Part shown: in pieces, positions 49,479 through 62,617 of the stretch
Layout of the letters: each line of letters starts with the position of its first letter
How positions within the stretch are numbered: position 1 is the first letter of the stretch
From: Chrysomallon squamiferum
Lineage: Eukaryota; Mollusca; Gastropoda; Neomphalida; Peltospiridae
Reading direction: 5' to 3'
Assembly: GCA_012295275.1 (NCBI GenBank)
Contig: CM022674.1
Coordinates: 8,764,260 to 8,828,259, forward strand
DNA: 64,000 nucleotides
The notes under the pieces: model-generated
What the model saw: only the letters and a program-made list of their open reading frames with translations
Database searches by the model: none
Told to the model about the DNA's origin: nothing
Program-made: the position numbers and the translations under genes

Positions 49479-52400
49479 TTATATTTTCAATTTACTGGCT
49501 CGAATTGGGGATGTTTTTCTGGGACGTTTTTGCTTTGGTTCATTGTTAGAAGCACTGTTAGAATGTGAAGCTGCTTTCCTTTGTAATTTGACAGATGAGT
49601 TTGATTTCTGTTTCTTAAAAATCATATCTATGTTCATGTTAGTATCATTGTTCCCACTTTCATTCTGAAATAATCTTTTTATTGCTTTCATTTTTGGTAA
49701 ACATGATGGTCTGTTAACCATTTTATCAGGACAAGTAGCATGTTCGTTATGGGCACCACAAACAGTTTTAGTCACAAACTTATTAGGAAAAGAATGTCTT
49801 GGGCTAACTTTGGATTTCTTCTTTGACATTTCTGAAAAATTATCACTGCAAGAAGGCTGGTTACTTAAAGGAGAAGAACTGAGCATGTTACTGAAGTCTG
49901 AAGAAACTAATTTCCTAGGAGAAACTTTATCTCTTCTAGTTGTCCTTGGACTCTTACCAGGTGTGGTGTCATCAAGACTGATTTCACAGGAAGAGTTATA
50001 TTCTGACGTTTTATCACATTCTAGAAAAGGAAGATCATCAACTGCATTCCGGTCACTGGGAGATAATTCTTCAACTAATTTGACTGAGGTATTATCATTT
50101 GACTTCAAATATTTCTTTTTAGATTTTTCTGGCTTTACCTCAGGAGAATTGTTTGGTACAATTTTTTCAGTAATTTCCTTTGCGGTGTTAACTTTAACTA
50201 TTTTTACAATAGGTGTACCTTTATCTTTTGCTATTATTACTGGCAGTTTGTGGATGCTTGAACAAGATGGAGTAGAAACTTTTGAATTTTTTTTCTTTTT
50301 CTCAGTCTTGATAGCTTTTGTAGTTATACCACAGCATTTCTTTTTCTTTTTGGCACAGGCAGAACTGTTATCAGTTTGTTTGAATTTTTTTAAAGGTTTT
50401 GACTTCTGCAACTTTTTGTTTAAGGGAGATTTTTTCTTGCCCATCTTAGATACGGAAACAGTATCAGAAGTCAGATTTTGTTTGATGCTCACTTTGTCTT
50501 CTGCTCCAGGACTTCTTAACTTTGCAGCATCTGCTGGTGTTTTTTTAAGCACTGTTGTCTTTAAGTTCTTTTTTAAGCTGTTACTTCTTGTTCTTGATGT
50601 TCTCTTTACTGCTTGTTTTCTTTCTGGAGTTTTCTGCAAATTACTGTTACTTTTATCTAACACTGATAGAACATCATTACCATTTTTTGTTTTCGTTTGC
50701 ACATCATCAAACTTCATTTCCTTCACTTCACCAACAAGTACTTCGCTGTAATCCTGATACAAATCTAAATTCCACAAAGGGCTTGATATAATTTCTGAAG
50801 AACCATCATTTTCAGAATTTGTTTTTCTTCTTTTAACAATTGTCCATGTCCTTTTTTTCCTCCCTTTCTTCCTCTTCATTCCTTTTGGCCAACCACCTTT
50901 CTTCTTCTTTCCTACCATTTTATCCTGTTCTGCCTCCTGTTTACACTGCTCCTGATATTCAAGAAGACTTTTCACTTGTTTTTCATGCTCTAAATCTTCA
51001 TCAGTTATCAAACCATTACGTCTTTTTTCTTTTCTGATAGAACAGAAAGCTCTGTAATGGTTTACCAAACTCTTTAGATAAATAAAATGTTTAGAACAAT
51101 AGTGACATATGTGTCTTCGTTTCAGTGTTACTTCATCAATAAATTTATTCTGTACAGGCTTCAAGCTTTGAAGGGTTTCTTTGTTGGAACATTTTGTAGC
51201 ATGGCGTTCCAATAAATGCAGTGTTTTGAACTTAGCTTTGCATCCACTGCATTGATGTGTTTCCAGTAAGCTGATCATCTCTCTTCGACGGACATGATTG
51301 TGTGGATTATACAAAAGTTCATAGTTCCTCTTTTTTCGAACTTTGATAACAGTATCAATATTTCTCATTATTCTTCTTTTCCTGCAACCAGTGAATCCTC
51401 TTTTTGAAGTTCTTATCTCATTCTGATTTGAATTTGATGTGGCATTATTTAACTGATTGCTACTGCTTCTGTAATCTACTTTTGATTTAAATCTTTTCTG
51501 AATCTTTTTCTTTTTGCTGTCTGAGGTCACTTGCTCCTTTTGTGGATCACAGTTTATAATATGAACATGAAGACGGTTGATATTTTTAAACTTTCTAGCA
51601 CATCTTGTACAGGTGTAAATATTCAGATTTCTATAGTCTTCAGCAATAGGCAGAGCTGATGCTAGGAGACCAAAATTACATGGCCAAGGAAAGTAAAGAA
51701 GATCTGCATCACTACCTTGCTCCACTTCAATACATTTGAAATCTATTGATGGGTGTTTCTTCCAGTGATGTCGCATCAGCAATTCTATAGATATAAATTG
51801 TTTTCGGCATACAGCACACACACTAACTACTTTACCTTGTTTTCCAAACATGACATGTTCATAGTTCTGTAGTGGATCTTCTGTGGGTTTTAGAAAATGA
51901 CAAAACATTTTAGCAGGAGGTAAGAGAAACTGAGATCCAAATTTCTTATCAGCATCATTACTGGAAAATTCATTATCCTTCTTTAAATTTTTTATTTCAT
52001 CATTTTGCTGCTGCAACTGAAGTATCTGCAATAATTTAACATGCTCTTTTTCTACCTCTGGTGAATGTGAATTAGATTTTTTTAGATTATGTTTGTCATC
52101 TGAACTACATTTTTCAACACTTTCATCAAATGATTTGTCTTTTGATCTTTCTGATGATACATCAGCACATACTATTTTGCATATGTTAAGACTATGACTG
52201 TTTTCTAAAACTGAGCTGTTATCAGTACTTTTGGTGGTAAAGTCATCATTGTTGCTAGTATGGTCAGTAATTTCAAAGGTAGGTTTCTCACTGTTGCAGC
52301 TAAAAGCCAAGTTTGATTTTATCATTTTAACTGGGCCATATTTTATATCCTCAGAATCTCTATGCTTCTCTGATGTGTCACTCAAATCGTCAGAGTTATT

Positions 52401-55400
52401 TTTGCCTCTGTTTTGAGAAGTATAATCATTATTTACTTCAACAGGAAAACCTTTTGGAATGATGGCTGAAGTCTTTGATAAAATGGATTTACTTAACAAT
52501 TCATCTATTTTATCAAGTATTTCAGAACAAAGTAATTCACAAGTCTTTTCAATAGATTCATCTTTCTGAAAATTAGTTGATGCAAACAAATCTGATTGTG
52601 CATTAGCATCCTTCATTGTTTTCTGTTGATGAACTGACAGTTCACATGAGCTGGAAGTACTAGTGTTCTCTAGTGATGTATCTTTGTGAAAAATAGATGA
52701 ATGAATTGCCTGACAGGAACCAGAAGGCACATTCATTTTTTCTGATTCACAAAATGGAGATGAATTTTTATATTTTTCTGGCAGTGGCCGATTTTTGATA
52801 ATAATGGATAAATCAGGCACACTCCTATCAACTGCAGAACATTCGCACAAATTGTCTTTCTGATTTTCACACAATTCTGACACTTGACAAGAATTGTTGT
52901 TTGTTCTTGTAAATGATTTATTGCATAGTTTATTTGAGAATTTATCTTCTACATCTTGACTGAATATCTTTTGGGATATATCTGGGTTGACCTGAAGATC
53001 ACATTCATGTTTTTTATCACTTAGAGATTTACTGTCAACTTTTATTAATGCTGATGAAATGGAATGATCCTCTTCAAATCCACAGTTCTTTTGCAATGAC
53101 TGTTTTGAAGAATTTTGTCCCTTTGAGTTGGAATGTTTATCTGGTAACATTTTTAATTCATTATTTTCATTCAAGATTGTTATGTTCCTTAGTTCTGTTT
53201 CTGTGTTATTGGAAGTTGCAGAAACGGTTATTTTGCTATCTGTTTTTGAAGAAACTTGAAATATTACTGATGTTTCAGAGTCAGGTTTTAATGTAGCACT
53301 AAGTAACTGTAAATCTGTTTTATCAGGCAGCAAATCTAGAATATTTTTGGAGTCATTTAAAACAATGTTCTTGTACTCATGATGTAAATTATCGTCCACC
53401 TTTTCAGTTAAAGGAGATCCAGTGTTGTCTTGGTAAGGTGCATACTGTGCCATTTTCAGTTTATCATTTGAAGTATCAACCTCACTCAAAACAGTTATGT
53501 TTTCTTTTTCACAATTTCTTGTACTGTTATGTAATAATTCATTTGGAATCACATTATTACTTAAGCTTTCTTTTTCTACACTTTCTGATGTCACTGAACT
53601 GTGAATATGGAGAGAATCCATCTCATCACAATTTGTGGAACAGGATTTGGTTTTATTTGTGATATCCAATTTAAAAACAGAACTGCATGAACAATTATTT
53701 TGCATTTTACTTTGTTGTTGCATTGTGGAATGGTTGGGTTCAGCTGAATCTGGAAGTGAATTATCTTTTTTGCATTCTGATATCACCATCTTGCTCTGAA
53801 AATATTTTTGTTGCTGGTTTTCATAAATTGTTGAAGGAAAATTATTTGTTATTAGCTCCTTGTGTGTACAGGAAAGATTTATATCTGAGTTTATTTTTAA
53901 AGACTTCTTCTCATAGTGGTCTCCTGACACTAAACTACATTTTGTAATTTGGTCGATTTCTTCGTTCTTCAGACATTTTGTTTTAGTTTCAATATCTAGG
54001 ATTTCAGTTTTATTTTTCTTATCAGAACATGCTGAAGCTGTATTGTTTTTAGCTGATTCTTTTTTGCCATCTTCAAAAATAGTGATTGCTTTTTGATTTT
54101 TAGGCTTTGATACTTCATCTACCATATTTTCAGTTTGCTTGGCCAGTTTATGGCATCCAATCATTTCAGTTGCAATAAAAACAGCTGTATTGTGTTTACT
54201 ATTTAACTGACATGTGTCTGTTTCAGTCTTGGCTTTGGCTGAAAATATTTCTAATGGATATGTGTCTGTTATAGCCTCATTCTTTTCGTCACAAACAGAA
54301 ATTGCTGGATTTGGGGTTTTCATTGAGCAAGCTTCATATCTGCTAGTACAAATTAACTGACTAGGTTGCATCTCTGTATCTTCCTCTTTTTCTTTGGTTT
54401 CAGAATGTGTTTCTACCAATTTCATTTTTTCAACAATTTTTTCCAGGTTTAATGCTTTGGAGAGTTTGCTTTTCCTTGTCACTGCAGACTGTGAATGTTC
54501 TGTACATTTTAGATAATTGTTTTGGTTGTCATGATTCCCACATTCTGAATGGCATACTGTTGAAAGTTCTGGAAAAACAGTTTTAACTGGTCCAGTAATA
54601 TCTTCTTTCTGTATCATTTCATTTACTTTAAAATGTTGCTGCTGTTGTTCTTCCTCAATATCTTTTGGTGACAACAAAGGCGGTGGTGAACCAAAGCTAT
54701 CTTCATCTGAAGAATTTTCCGAGCCTGATCGCCTACTGTCATTAACATTAGCTGGTGTTAGCAGAGGTGGTTCATCACTATTCAGTTTAGATAAAATATG
54801 TTCAGTCTGAAAATTATCTGCAAGTTCTGTATGTGATGTTATTAATTCAACATCTCTGTGAGATAAATCACTGGAAAGTATTCCACTGTTTTTGCAAGTA
54901 GTCCCAGTGTTTACTTCATTTGCTTCATTTCTTTCTATTTTATGAAATACTTCTTTTTCCTCATACAGATCAGGTGGTTCACTCTTTGTATCTTTTACTC
55001 TCATCACTTCGTTATTATCACCATTCATTTCATTACCTTCTTCTTTTTTTGCACTTATATTTTTTAAAATAACTGCATTTTCATCTATTCTTAAATTACC
55101 ACTATCATTTGAATCTTCAGTACTGTTGTCAGAGGTAATACATGCAACTTCATTAAATTCTGATGACAGCTGACTTTTAGATGCAGTACTGTAATCCTGA
55201 CATTCAGCAATGTCTTTTTTTTCTTTCTCAACATTTTTGGAATCAACTTTAGGATTAATTTCCATGTCTGATTTTCTTACCTTCTCAAGGCATTCGCAAT
55301 CTGGTATTTCAGTTTTGCAGTTAACCTTGGTGTCATTCCAACCTTCAGTTTCATTGCCATTTGAAACTCTGTCAGTATTTGTAACTTCATTTGTAATCTG

Positions 55401-56356
55401 AGATTGCTTCTCATCAGTGTTAGATCCTCTACACTTTCGACGGACATTTCTTCCTTCAGCAGGTTTGTCAATGTCTAGATCATCATACACTTTCAATAGT
55501 TCTTCATCAATGTCATAACCAACCACCCCTTCCCAGGGCTGAAAACTGCTGGGAAAGTTAAAATTTGTCCATGTTACTGGTCCTGAAGTCTCAGTTCTAG
55601 ATTTCATCTCCGAGTCAGAATCATGGATTTTGATGTATTTGTGACATGTTGCCATTGCCTCCATGCCACCATCTAGATAGTTGTTTAAATTAGTTGCAAT
55701 ATTTTCAGACACATTTTCATAACTTAATTCTGTTGGGATGGGAATGTAATCACTAAAAATAACAGTATCTATTAGTTTGGCAGCCTCTTCTTGTCTTATC
55801 AGTGTTGGTTGTCCATATTTATTTGTTCGATGTGCTATTCTTCTATGTCGACACATGTTCACATAACAGTTGAATTTTCTCTTACAAACTGTACAAGCAA
55901 AGTTAAATCGGGATCGTTTTCCTGATATAGGAGATCTGATTTCTCCTTCCCATAATTCTACATCACTGGTTTCTTCTTTATTTTCTTTTATAGCAATAAC
56001 TTCAGATGATTTATCATCAACATTATCTTTTTCTTCCATCTTTACATCATCACTGTTTTCGTCTTTAACCATAAATACTGGTGACATTTGTCTTTTGGAT
56101 GCCCTGGTGGTCCTCTTCTCTTGAGCTGGTTCTGGTTTTAACTTCTCACCACTAACACCTCGTATGAGAATACCATTCTGAAGAGATTCAGGATGCTGAT
56201 TCCGTAAGTGTTTTCTGTAACTAGACAAATTTCCATACTTCTCATTACAGAACCTACAACTATACACTCGATCTTTATGATAACTTAGATGCATTTTCAG
56301 TCGTCCACCATTTGGAAATGCTTTACCACAGATGTTACATATGTATTGTTTGTCAC
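49479..56356 (-). CDS. Giant last exon of the PRDM2-like gene
   Basis: A single 6,878-base exon coding 2,292 residues to a TAA stop. It opens with two tandem C2H2 fingers ([16 protein letters not shown]), then one more (CTVCKRKF). A roughly 1,300-residue Ser/Asn/Lys/Glu-rich stretch follows, then [24 protein letters not shown] and CHYCSKHF fingers and a basic tail. Vertebrate PRDM2 likewise packs most of its protein into one giant exon. The 313-codon plus-strand frame opposite its 3' end is a mirror artefact. Confidence 0.9.
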
Positions 56357-59300
56357 CTGAAACATAACAACTGACCATTAAATTAGAACAAATGTATTAT
56401 GATTTAAGTCATGTACCAGTTAATAAATATCTTACAGTAATGTAATATTTCGAAAACTGAAATGTTATAAAGATATAAATATTTTCAGATTATTATAAAT
56501 AAAAGTTTTATTCATGCAAGATATTTACATTTCTTTTTTTTAATCATTACTATTTAAGCTACACAAAATATCTGGAAAATAAATAATTTCTCTGACATGT
56601 TTTGTTAAAGCTTAATTTCTTCTTTTGTATGTATTAATAATTTACAGGAAAATAAACTGTTTATCTGAATTAGTATTGCTATAGCTTATAAGATGTACCT
56701 GAAACAGCATTCCGCTTGAACTGTTTAACTTTTTTCTTTTTTCCATTCTTCTTTTTGGTTTTTTTTATTATTGCTGCTGTTGTTCTGTCTGCTGCAGTAT
56801 CCCTCATTCTGAAACCATCAGCTGAATCAGGACCTTGTGGAATCATTTTGTCTGATTCACTTGATGATTCTGTTTTTAAAACAGTCTTAAATTCATTTTG
56901 AACTTTCATTTTTTGTTTTAACTTCTTGAAACTTAGCTTTGAATGTGAATGTGAGCTGTTGATGTGTTTTCTAAGTTCAGTGATATTGGGGAACTTTGTT
57001 GGACATATTTTGCAAGAGAAGTTATTTCCAGCATGAAACTGGATATGTTTCTTCATACTAGTGACTGACATGAATGTCTTGCCACAGATTTCACAAGGGA
57101 AAGCTGTTTCAATACCTTCTGAAAAAAAAATAATAATAAAATAAATGAACTAACAAACTAAAACAAAAAATAAATCAAATATAAATAACTTAGCAACAAT
57201 TGTATCTATATTACGGTGATAAGTAAATTTTATTTTATTTATCATTGTAAATTATTTCAGTGATAAAACATGATAACATGCTCTGCCATAATAAAGCAAA
57301 AAGCACTAATGCATTTCATATTTAAATATGAGTTCTAGAAATTTGAATAAAGATTAAATTTTTGATATCTTGCATTAAAAACTGAAGAATCAATGCCTAT
57401 AAAATTCTGACTAAACATACTTGTATTAGTTATGAATCTTAGTGAAATATGAAGAACAAAAGTTTAATTTTCAAATGCCATTATGTTATTCATTCCCTAT
57501 ATTTTTGTTTTTAAAGAAAATTTCCAATATCTTAAATGATGGCTATAGGAAATCATCAAAATAAAATAGTATATACCAGCATGAGTAATTTTGTGTCGAG
57601 TAAGGTCAACTTTGAGCACAAATTTTAGATGACATACAGGACAGCTATGTAGTTTTGTTTTATCCTTATTCATACCATCACACTCATGTTCCCTTAAATC
57701 CTCAGCAAAATCAAATAATTCTGAACAAACAAAACATCTGTAGAGCCCGGGCATATCAAGATCACAAACACCATTCATCTTTGAATTTTTTGCTTTTCTC
57801 ATTTTTTTCATTTCATATCTAGCTTTGACACACTTTTCCTGTTGAACTACATTCACCATGCAGTTGGTTATATCTGCCAGAGTCAAATATTTTGCATTGA
57901 TGTGTTGTCTGATAATATGTCGTTTGAGACTAAACATCCGATTGTAAGGAGCTCCACAAATGTCACACGCATACATAATCCCTCCATTTTTAGTTCTGGC
58001 TTTGTGTTCTTCACGAAGTACAAAGTGGTAAACTTTATCTGGAGAATGTTCACTGTGAAGCTTCATGTCTGGTGTCAGCCAAGAGGTGCCATTACCAGCC
58101 CCTTTAGACTTTGATGATGTTCCTGCAGAACTGTTTTCTCCATTTTTATTAACATGTTGTGACTGCTGTTTCTCATTAATGCTCTTTTCAGATTTTACAC
58201 TGGTTTTTAATTCAGCTTCATCCTTTATGGATGTAGATTTACTTTCAATATTTACTTTATTAACTTTTTCATCTTTAGTCAAGTATTCATAAAGTAAAAG
58301 ATGTTTCATTTTTTCATCAACATTGTCAGGGCTGCTCTTCTTTTTAGAATTCCTGGTTTCCTTGATATCTGAAAAAAATTAACATTGTATTTAATAAATC
58401 AACTGCCCAGTATATTCACATTTTGACAAAAATTCTGTTTTTCATTTTTTCATCAATTACTGAAGAATATTTGGAGAAATAATTGTAACAAACCTGAGTC
58501 ATTCAAAAGAACTGGTTTTCGTTTCCCATGATGCCGTTTACCTCTCAGCGGAGCAAACCAGGTAAGAAGTTCCTCTCCAGCAGAGATTGGCTAAAATATT
58601 TTACATCTAATAATTAATTTTATATTATTAAATAAACTACAAAGTATGAAAAAAGATACTGTAAGCTTGTTTTTAAAGATTAACAATGTTTTATAATTAT
58701 ACAACTTTTTAATCATTGTTAAATTTGAGTCATTCCATGTACAAAAGTGAGTTGCTCAGTAAGGGAGCTTGTTATTCATGTGAAAGAATAGAGAATAGAA
58801 ATTTTAAGAATATGTATAGAGTTAGCCAGATCTTTACTTTCTGCAGGAAATATAAATAAAATGAGACATCTTGACAATAACATCAATTTTACTTCATAAG
58901 AAATAATAATTATTTGTCTTAATCAGATCTTTCTGATGAAGGTATACTCAAAGAGAAATACCTTCTGATAAAGTTAATTTTGTGAAATCTGAAGTAACAT
59001 TTTTTAAAGTTGATGTTGTTTAATTTCTTTTGTTAACAATATTCTTTACTCTTTTTTTTTTAATACATTACAGTGATGTCGAATTCCAAAGATAATGAAT
59101 TTTTGAACTGTTTAAAAAGAAATGTTTGGAAATAAAATTTAGATTAAATGTTTTCTGGGGTCTGTTACAGAATCTCTTAAATGTGTATATGTTACAGGAA
59201 ATACATATTATTAGGAAATATTTATAATTCCTGAAAATTTCAGAAAAATATGTATGATGTCCGATTCACTAAGGAAACTGGCAATACAATAGCTGCATGT

Positions 59301-60444
59301 AGATCATCCTCTGACTGCAATTGATGGATAATTTCTGGAGTTAGGCTAGATGATGAAAGGCCAGTGCTAGCACAATATGCAACAATGGGAACACTTAATT
59401 CTTCTCTTAAGACTGGATTAGTGAAAATGCACTGTTTTCAGTACAACAGGTCATTCAGTTGTACTGTTATCTCTTAACCAACAAACAAATATGTCATCAA
59501 TGTCAGTTTGCTCTTTCTACAGACTCATGGATCTTTACCAACTCTGGCCCAAATTATTTTTAGTTCGGTGATTACACTGAAATTTTATGGAATTATATGT
59601 ATTTCCTAATAATACATATAAACCTTTTTCAAATAAATTGAAAGTTAAAAATAAAAAATAATGATTTACCCGGATAGCTTTGTAGAATATCTCACTACCC
59701 TTTTGAATTGAAACAATGTTCTGCTCCTCAAAGAACCGGGCACAATTAACATATCTCATCCAGTTACCAGTTTTAGGCTTTGTTGCATTTATAATATGCA
59801 ATAACTTGTTTGTCTTTTGGTCATAAACCTATAAAAAAAAATTCTTGATCACTAAATTATCATTTACAGTTTGGATATTCATCTATAATCAAATATATTT
59901 AGCAAAATTTCATATATAATAAAGTAAGAAAATCAAAAATAATGATGTCAACAGTAAAATTATAAAGATGTCTGCATAATCAATTATAATGCTAATATTT
60001 TGTTTTCCTTGGTTTAATGTTTGTCCCTTCTTTATAATATTTGAATAGCAGAATTATTATGTGAAGGTGTAGCAGAATGATTCACCTCCCAGGCAAATCT
60101 GTAATTGACTTCTTCATCATCACCCTCAAGGATAACTTCCCCTGCAAATGGTCCAAAAAGTTGGCCTTCAGCTATAGGAACAGTGCAGTACACACCTGAA
60201 AGAAGTACAAACAATGTGAAATAAAGACAATTTTAAAATGATAACATGAAAAAGGAAATCAATAGATTACTAGCCTTTCACAATCAGCAAACTGACCAAA
60301 CTGATACAGTGATACTTCATATTTGTTTAAAATTATGACCATTTTACCTAAAGCTCCTTTATGCACTATGGATGGATTAAGCTGAATTCCAGGTGGGGTA
60401 ACCATGTGACTCGGGACAGTCTTGCTAGCTGACACCTTAGACAT
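49479..60444 (-). CDS. PRDM2: PR domain zinc-finger protein, PRDM2/RIZ-like
   Basis: Exons: 60444-60348, 60195-60086, 59828-59670, 58590-58494, 58368-57577, 57118-56699, 56356-49479. Phases agree throughout, giving 2,850 residues (human PRDM2 1,718). The PR/SET domain spans residues ~30-140: LFGPFAGE, a FAWE segment, [18 protein letters not shown], then [12 protein letters not shown], each with a counterpart in human RIZ1. Three zinc fingers lie in exon 5, two in exon 6 and seven in the last exon, where three end in Cys instead of His. [16 protein letters not shown] segment matches SENLNYYIDG of human PRDM2, and the C-terminus [10 protein letters not shown] recalls its SSPIRMAKI. Known role: nuclear H3K9 methyltransferase and tumour suppressor. 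The middle is acidic, Ser/Asn-rich and disordered; a Lys-rich basic block follows the last finger. Confidence 0.9.
57577..58368 (-). CDS. PRDM2 exon with the first three zinc fingers
   Basis: 264 codons. An acidic/Lys-rich linker after the PR domain is followed by CDICGAPY...[14 protein letters not shown]...HEC and CPVCHLKF...HKITH fingers. Vertebrate PRDM2 has a long acidic linker here, and its first fingers lie in the giant exon, so this exon looks like an arrangement that differs from the vertebrate gene. Confidence 0.85.
58719..58800 (+). repeat. Dispersed repeat, copy 1 (in PRDM2 intron)
   Basis: Inverted relative to 62525-62617. The two share an exact 20-mer TTGCTCAGTAAGGGAGCTTG (58752-58771 here) within about 85 bp of clear similarity ending GAGAATAGAA. 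Confidence 0.75.
59205..59618. repeat. Inverted repeat with 330-bp spacer, MITE-like
   Basis: Arms at 59205-59242 and 59577-59618 are imperfect complements (ATTATTAGGAAATA and its complement TATTTCCTAATAAT). The spacer is less AT-rich than the intron around it and has no long open frame. It fits a small non-autonomous DNA transposon in a PRDM2 intron, though target-site duplications are not evident. Confidence 0.4.
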
Positions 60445-61031
60445 GGTGAATGTTTATCATAAACTAATCATAAATAATCTGAAAGAAACAAAATTATAAT
60501 AAGATTTAAACATAATAATTATTAAAATATTTGGAACATAATATTTTGTTTTAGCTGCTGGTAAACTACAAAAAACAACTGCAAGGAATTATAATTGGGT
60601 TATAAACATTTTTAGGAACTCCAAAAATTATAATGTTTTTAAAACAAAGACCACCTTCTATCATAACAGCCAGGATGAAAAAAAAGGTTTTTTTTTTTTA
60701 ATTTGTGGTAACAGAATACTTTGTTTAAATTTCCACTGATGTAATAATTTTTAGGTATTTTATTACCAGTTTATTTTATCTCTTTGTAAATTACACTCTG
60801 AAGATGTTTAAAAAAGCATTAGCACAAAAAATAAATTTTAAAAAATAGAAGGCTCATGTGAACTAAATGAGTTTGATAAATAAATTTACTTATCATGCTG
60901 GCACCAGCAAAAAAATATATATACTGCTAAATAATAAAAATGAAAGTACATTTTCGTAAAAATGTTGTTTTGGAAAATTATGTCAAAAAAAAACTAAATA
61001 TATATATATTCATCAAACAATAATAAAATAA

Positions 61032-61074
<43 letters not shown>
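61032..61074. repeat. (AAT)n microsatellite
   Basis: About fourteen AAT units in the presumed first intron of the PRDM2-like gene. Confidence 0.95.
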
Positions 61075-61078
<4 letters not shown>

Positions 61079-61717
61079 TAAAATAAACAGTAGTTAATTT
61101 TAACTCGATATTTTATAAACTCAGGAAAAAATTTAATAATAATAATAATAATATTTTAAAAGAAAATAGGTGGAATAAAAGAAATATTTGTCATTCATAG
61201 AAATTATAAAATTTTATATATATGGAATCAAGTATGTTTCATTTTTCTTAAATTAATTTTTTTTTCTTGCATCATCCTACTCAAATGTAAAAATACATTA
61301 ATAACATATTAAAACCAGCAAAACTGAATTTTATAAATAACTGGAAAAAATATATTTTCAAATAAATCTATATATTCTCACAAATGCTGTAAATTAGTCT
61401 TCAAAACTCAAAATATATTTTCAATGTCAAAAGAACATTAACAAAGTCCTTTGTTTGAACAATGTACTGTCCTATCTTTATCCAAATATCCAACTCTTTT
61501 TCATCAAGTTTCTCTAACAATGACCAAATTTTAATGAATTAACTTTCAAACTGTAATAAGCAAATGAACACATTATTAGTAGTAAGTCTGACCTAGAAAA
61601 CCGAAAATTACCTATAACCAGTAAATGCAGACGTCAAATTGTACGCCTGACTGTCTGCACGTTTGTATTGCTAATACGATAACGTTGTGTTAATACATGT
61701 ATTAGAAAACGCCTTAC

Positions 61718-61920
61718 AAATAACAGCTATTTTTAATTCGCAGATAATTATTCCAATGACCTAGATTATGTTTGACATATCGTAAGCCTCCAAATGCATC
61801 ATTCCAACTAGTGGTAATAAAAATTTTGAAAACTATTACATAAAAACCATGTATATCGCCGATTAAAGACCATTTGGTGATCACATCCAGTCGCCGTTCT
61901 TCGGTCGCCATATTGAAATC
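61718..61920 (-). promoter_or_regulatory. Presumed untranslated first exon of the PRDM2-like gene
   Basis: Minus-strand sequence begins near a CAATATGGCGACC motif (61904-61916), resembling a YY1-type start-site element, and ends at a good donor TATTT|GTAAGG. It contains a 65-codon frame starting MATEERRLDV. Spliced to the acceptor before 60478, all three frames meet stops before the PRDM2 ATG, so this frame would be an upstream ORF, not an N-terminal extension. It could also be the start of a different small gene. Confidence 0.45.
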
Positions 61921-62524
61921 AACATCTGTGGTAACCGGAGCACATTACTTCTCTCAGTTGTATTTTCACATGTTATTTTGAAATACAATTGTTCTCAAAC
62001 CAACATCTTGAAACACGAACAAATACTAAGTTATTTCATATAAAATTATATATACAAATATCAAAAATGAAAACTAAACAAAATAAATAAATCACAATAC
62101 CGCATGAGGCAAAGTTTAAAGATTTAGTTGATGCCTTAATCTTGGGTGCCCGAGAAGTATATATATAAATGCGTGCCACCACACGCACAAAGTAGTTCAA
62201 ACAAATCCATCTCCTCGTTATCGATTTAACAATTATTTGTTAAACTGTATTTAACACATATATTTATTAATTTATTCATTATATTTATTTATTTTTTATT
62301 TTTTATTTTAATGTAAAATAATTTTTAAAAATATATTTTCTCAATTATTTTATTTTGAAACTCGTTTCATTTTAATTTTTAATTAATATAATTTTGTATT
62401 TATCAATACAAATTAATTTTTACAACAAAGGACGAAGACATTTATAAAAGTTTATTAAATTCAAACTCTACCTTAAAAGTAGAACAATTCCAACTTTTTC
62501 AAAGATACCTGCCTCATTTAACCT

Positions 62525-62617
62525 TTCTATTCTCTACTCTTTCACTCGAATGACCAAGCTCCCTTACTGAGCAATTCATTCTTGCACGTGGAATGGTCGT
62601 TAAGGGGTCTAATTTAA
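62525..62617 (-). repeat. Dispersed repeat, copy 2
   Basis: Inverted partner of 58719-58800. The exact 20-mer is at 62555-62574 on the opposite strand. This copy has about ten extra bases (ACCCCTTAACG type) relative to copy 1. Confidence 0.75.

Noticed and set aside
49810-50751. 313-codon plus-strand open frame
   Set aside because: Lies wholly opposite the PRDM2 giant exon; its Phe/Leu/Ser-rich sequence is the complement of Lys/Glu/Ser codons and has no domain.
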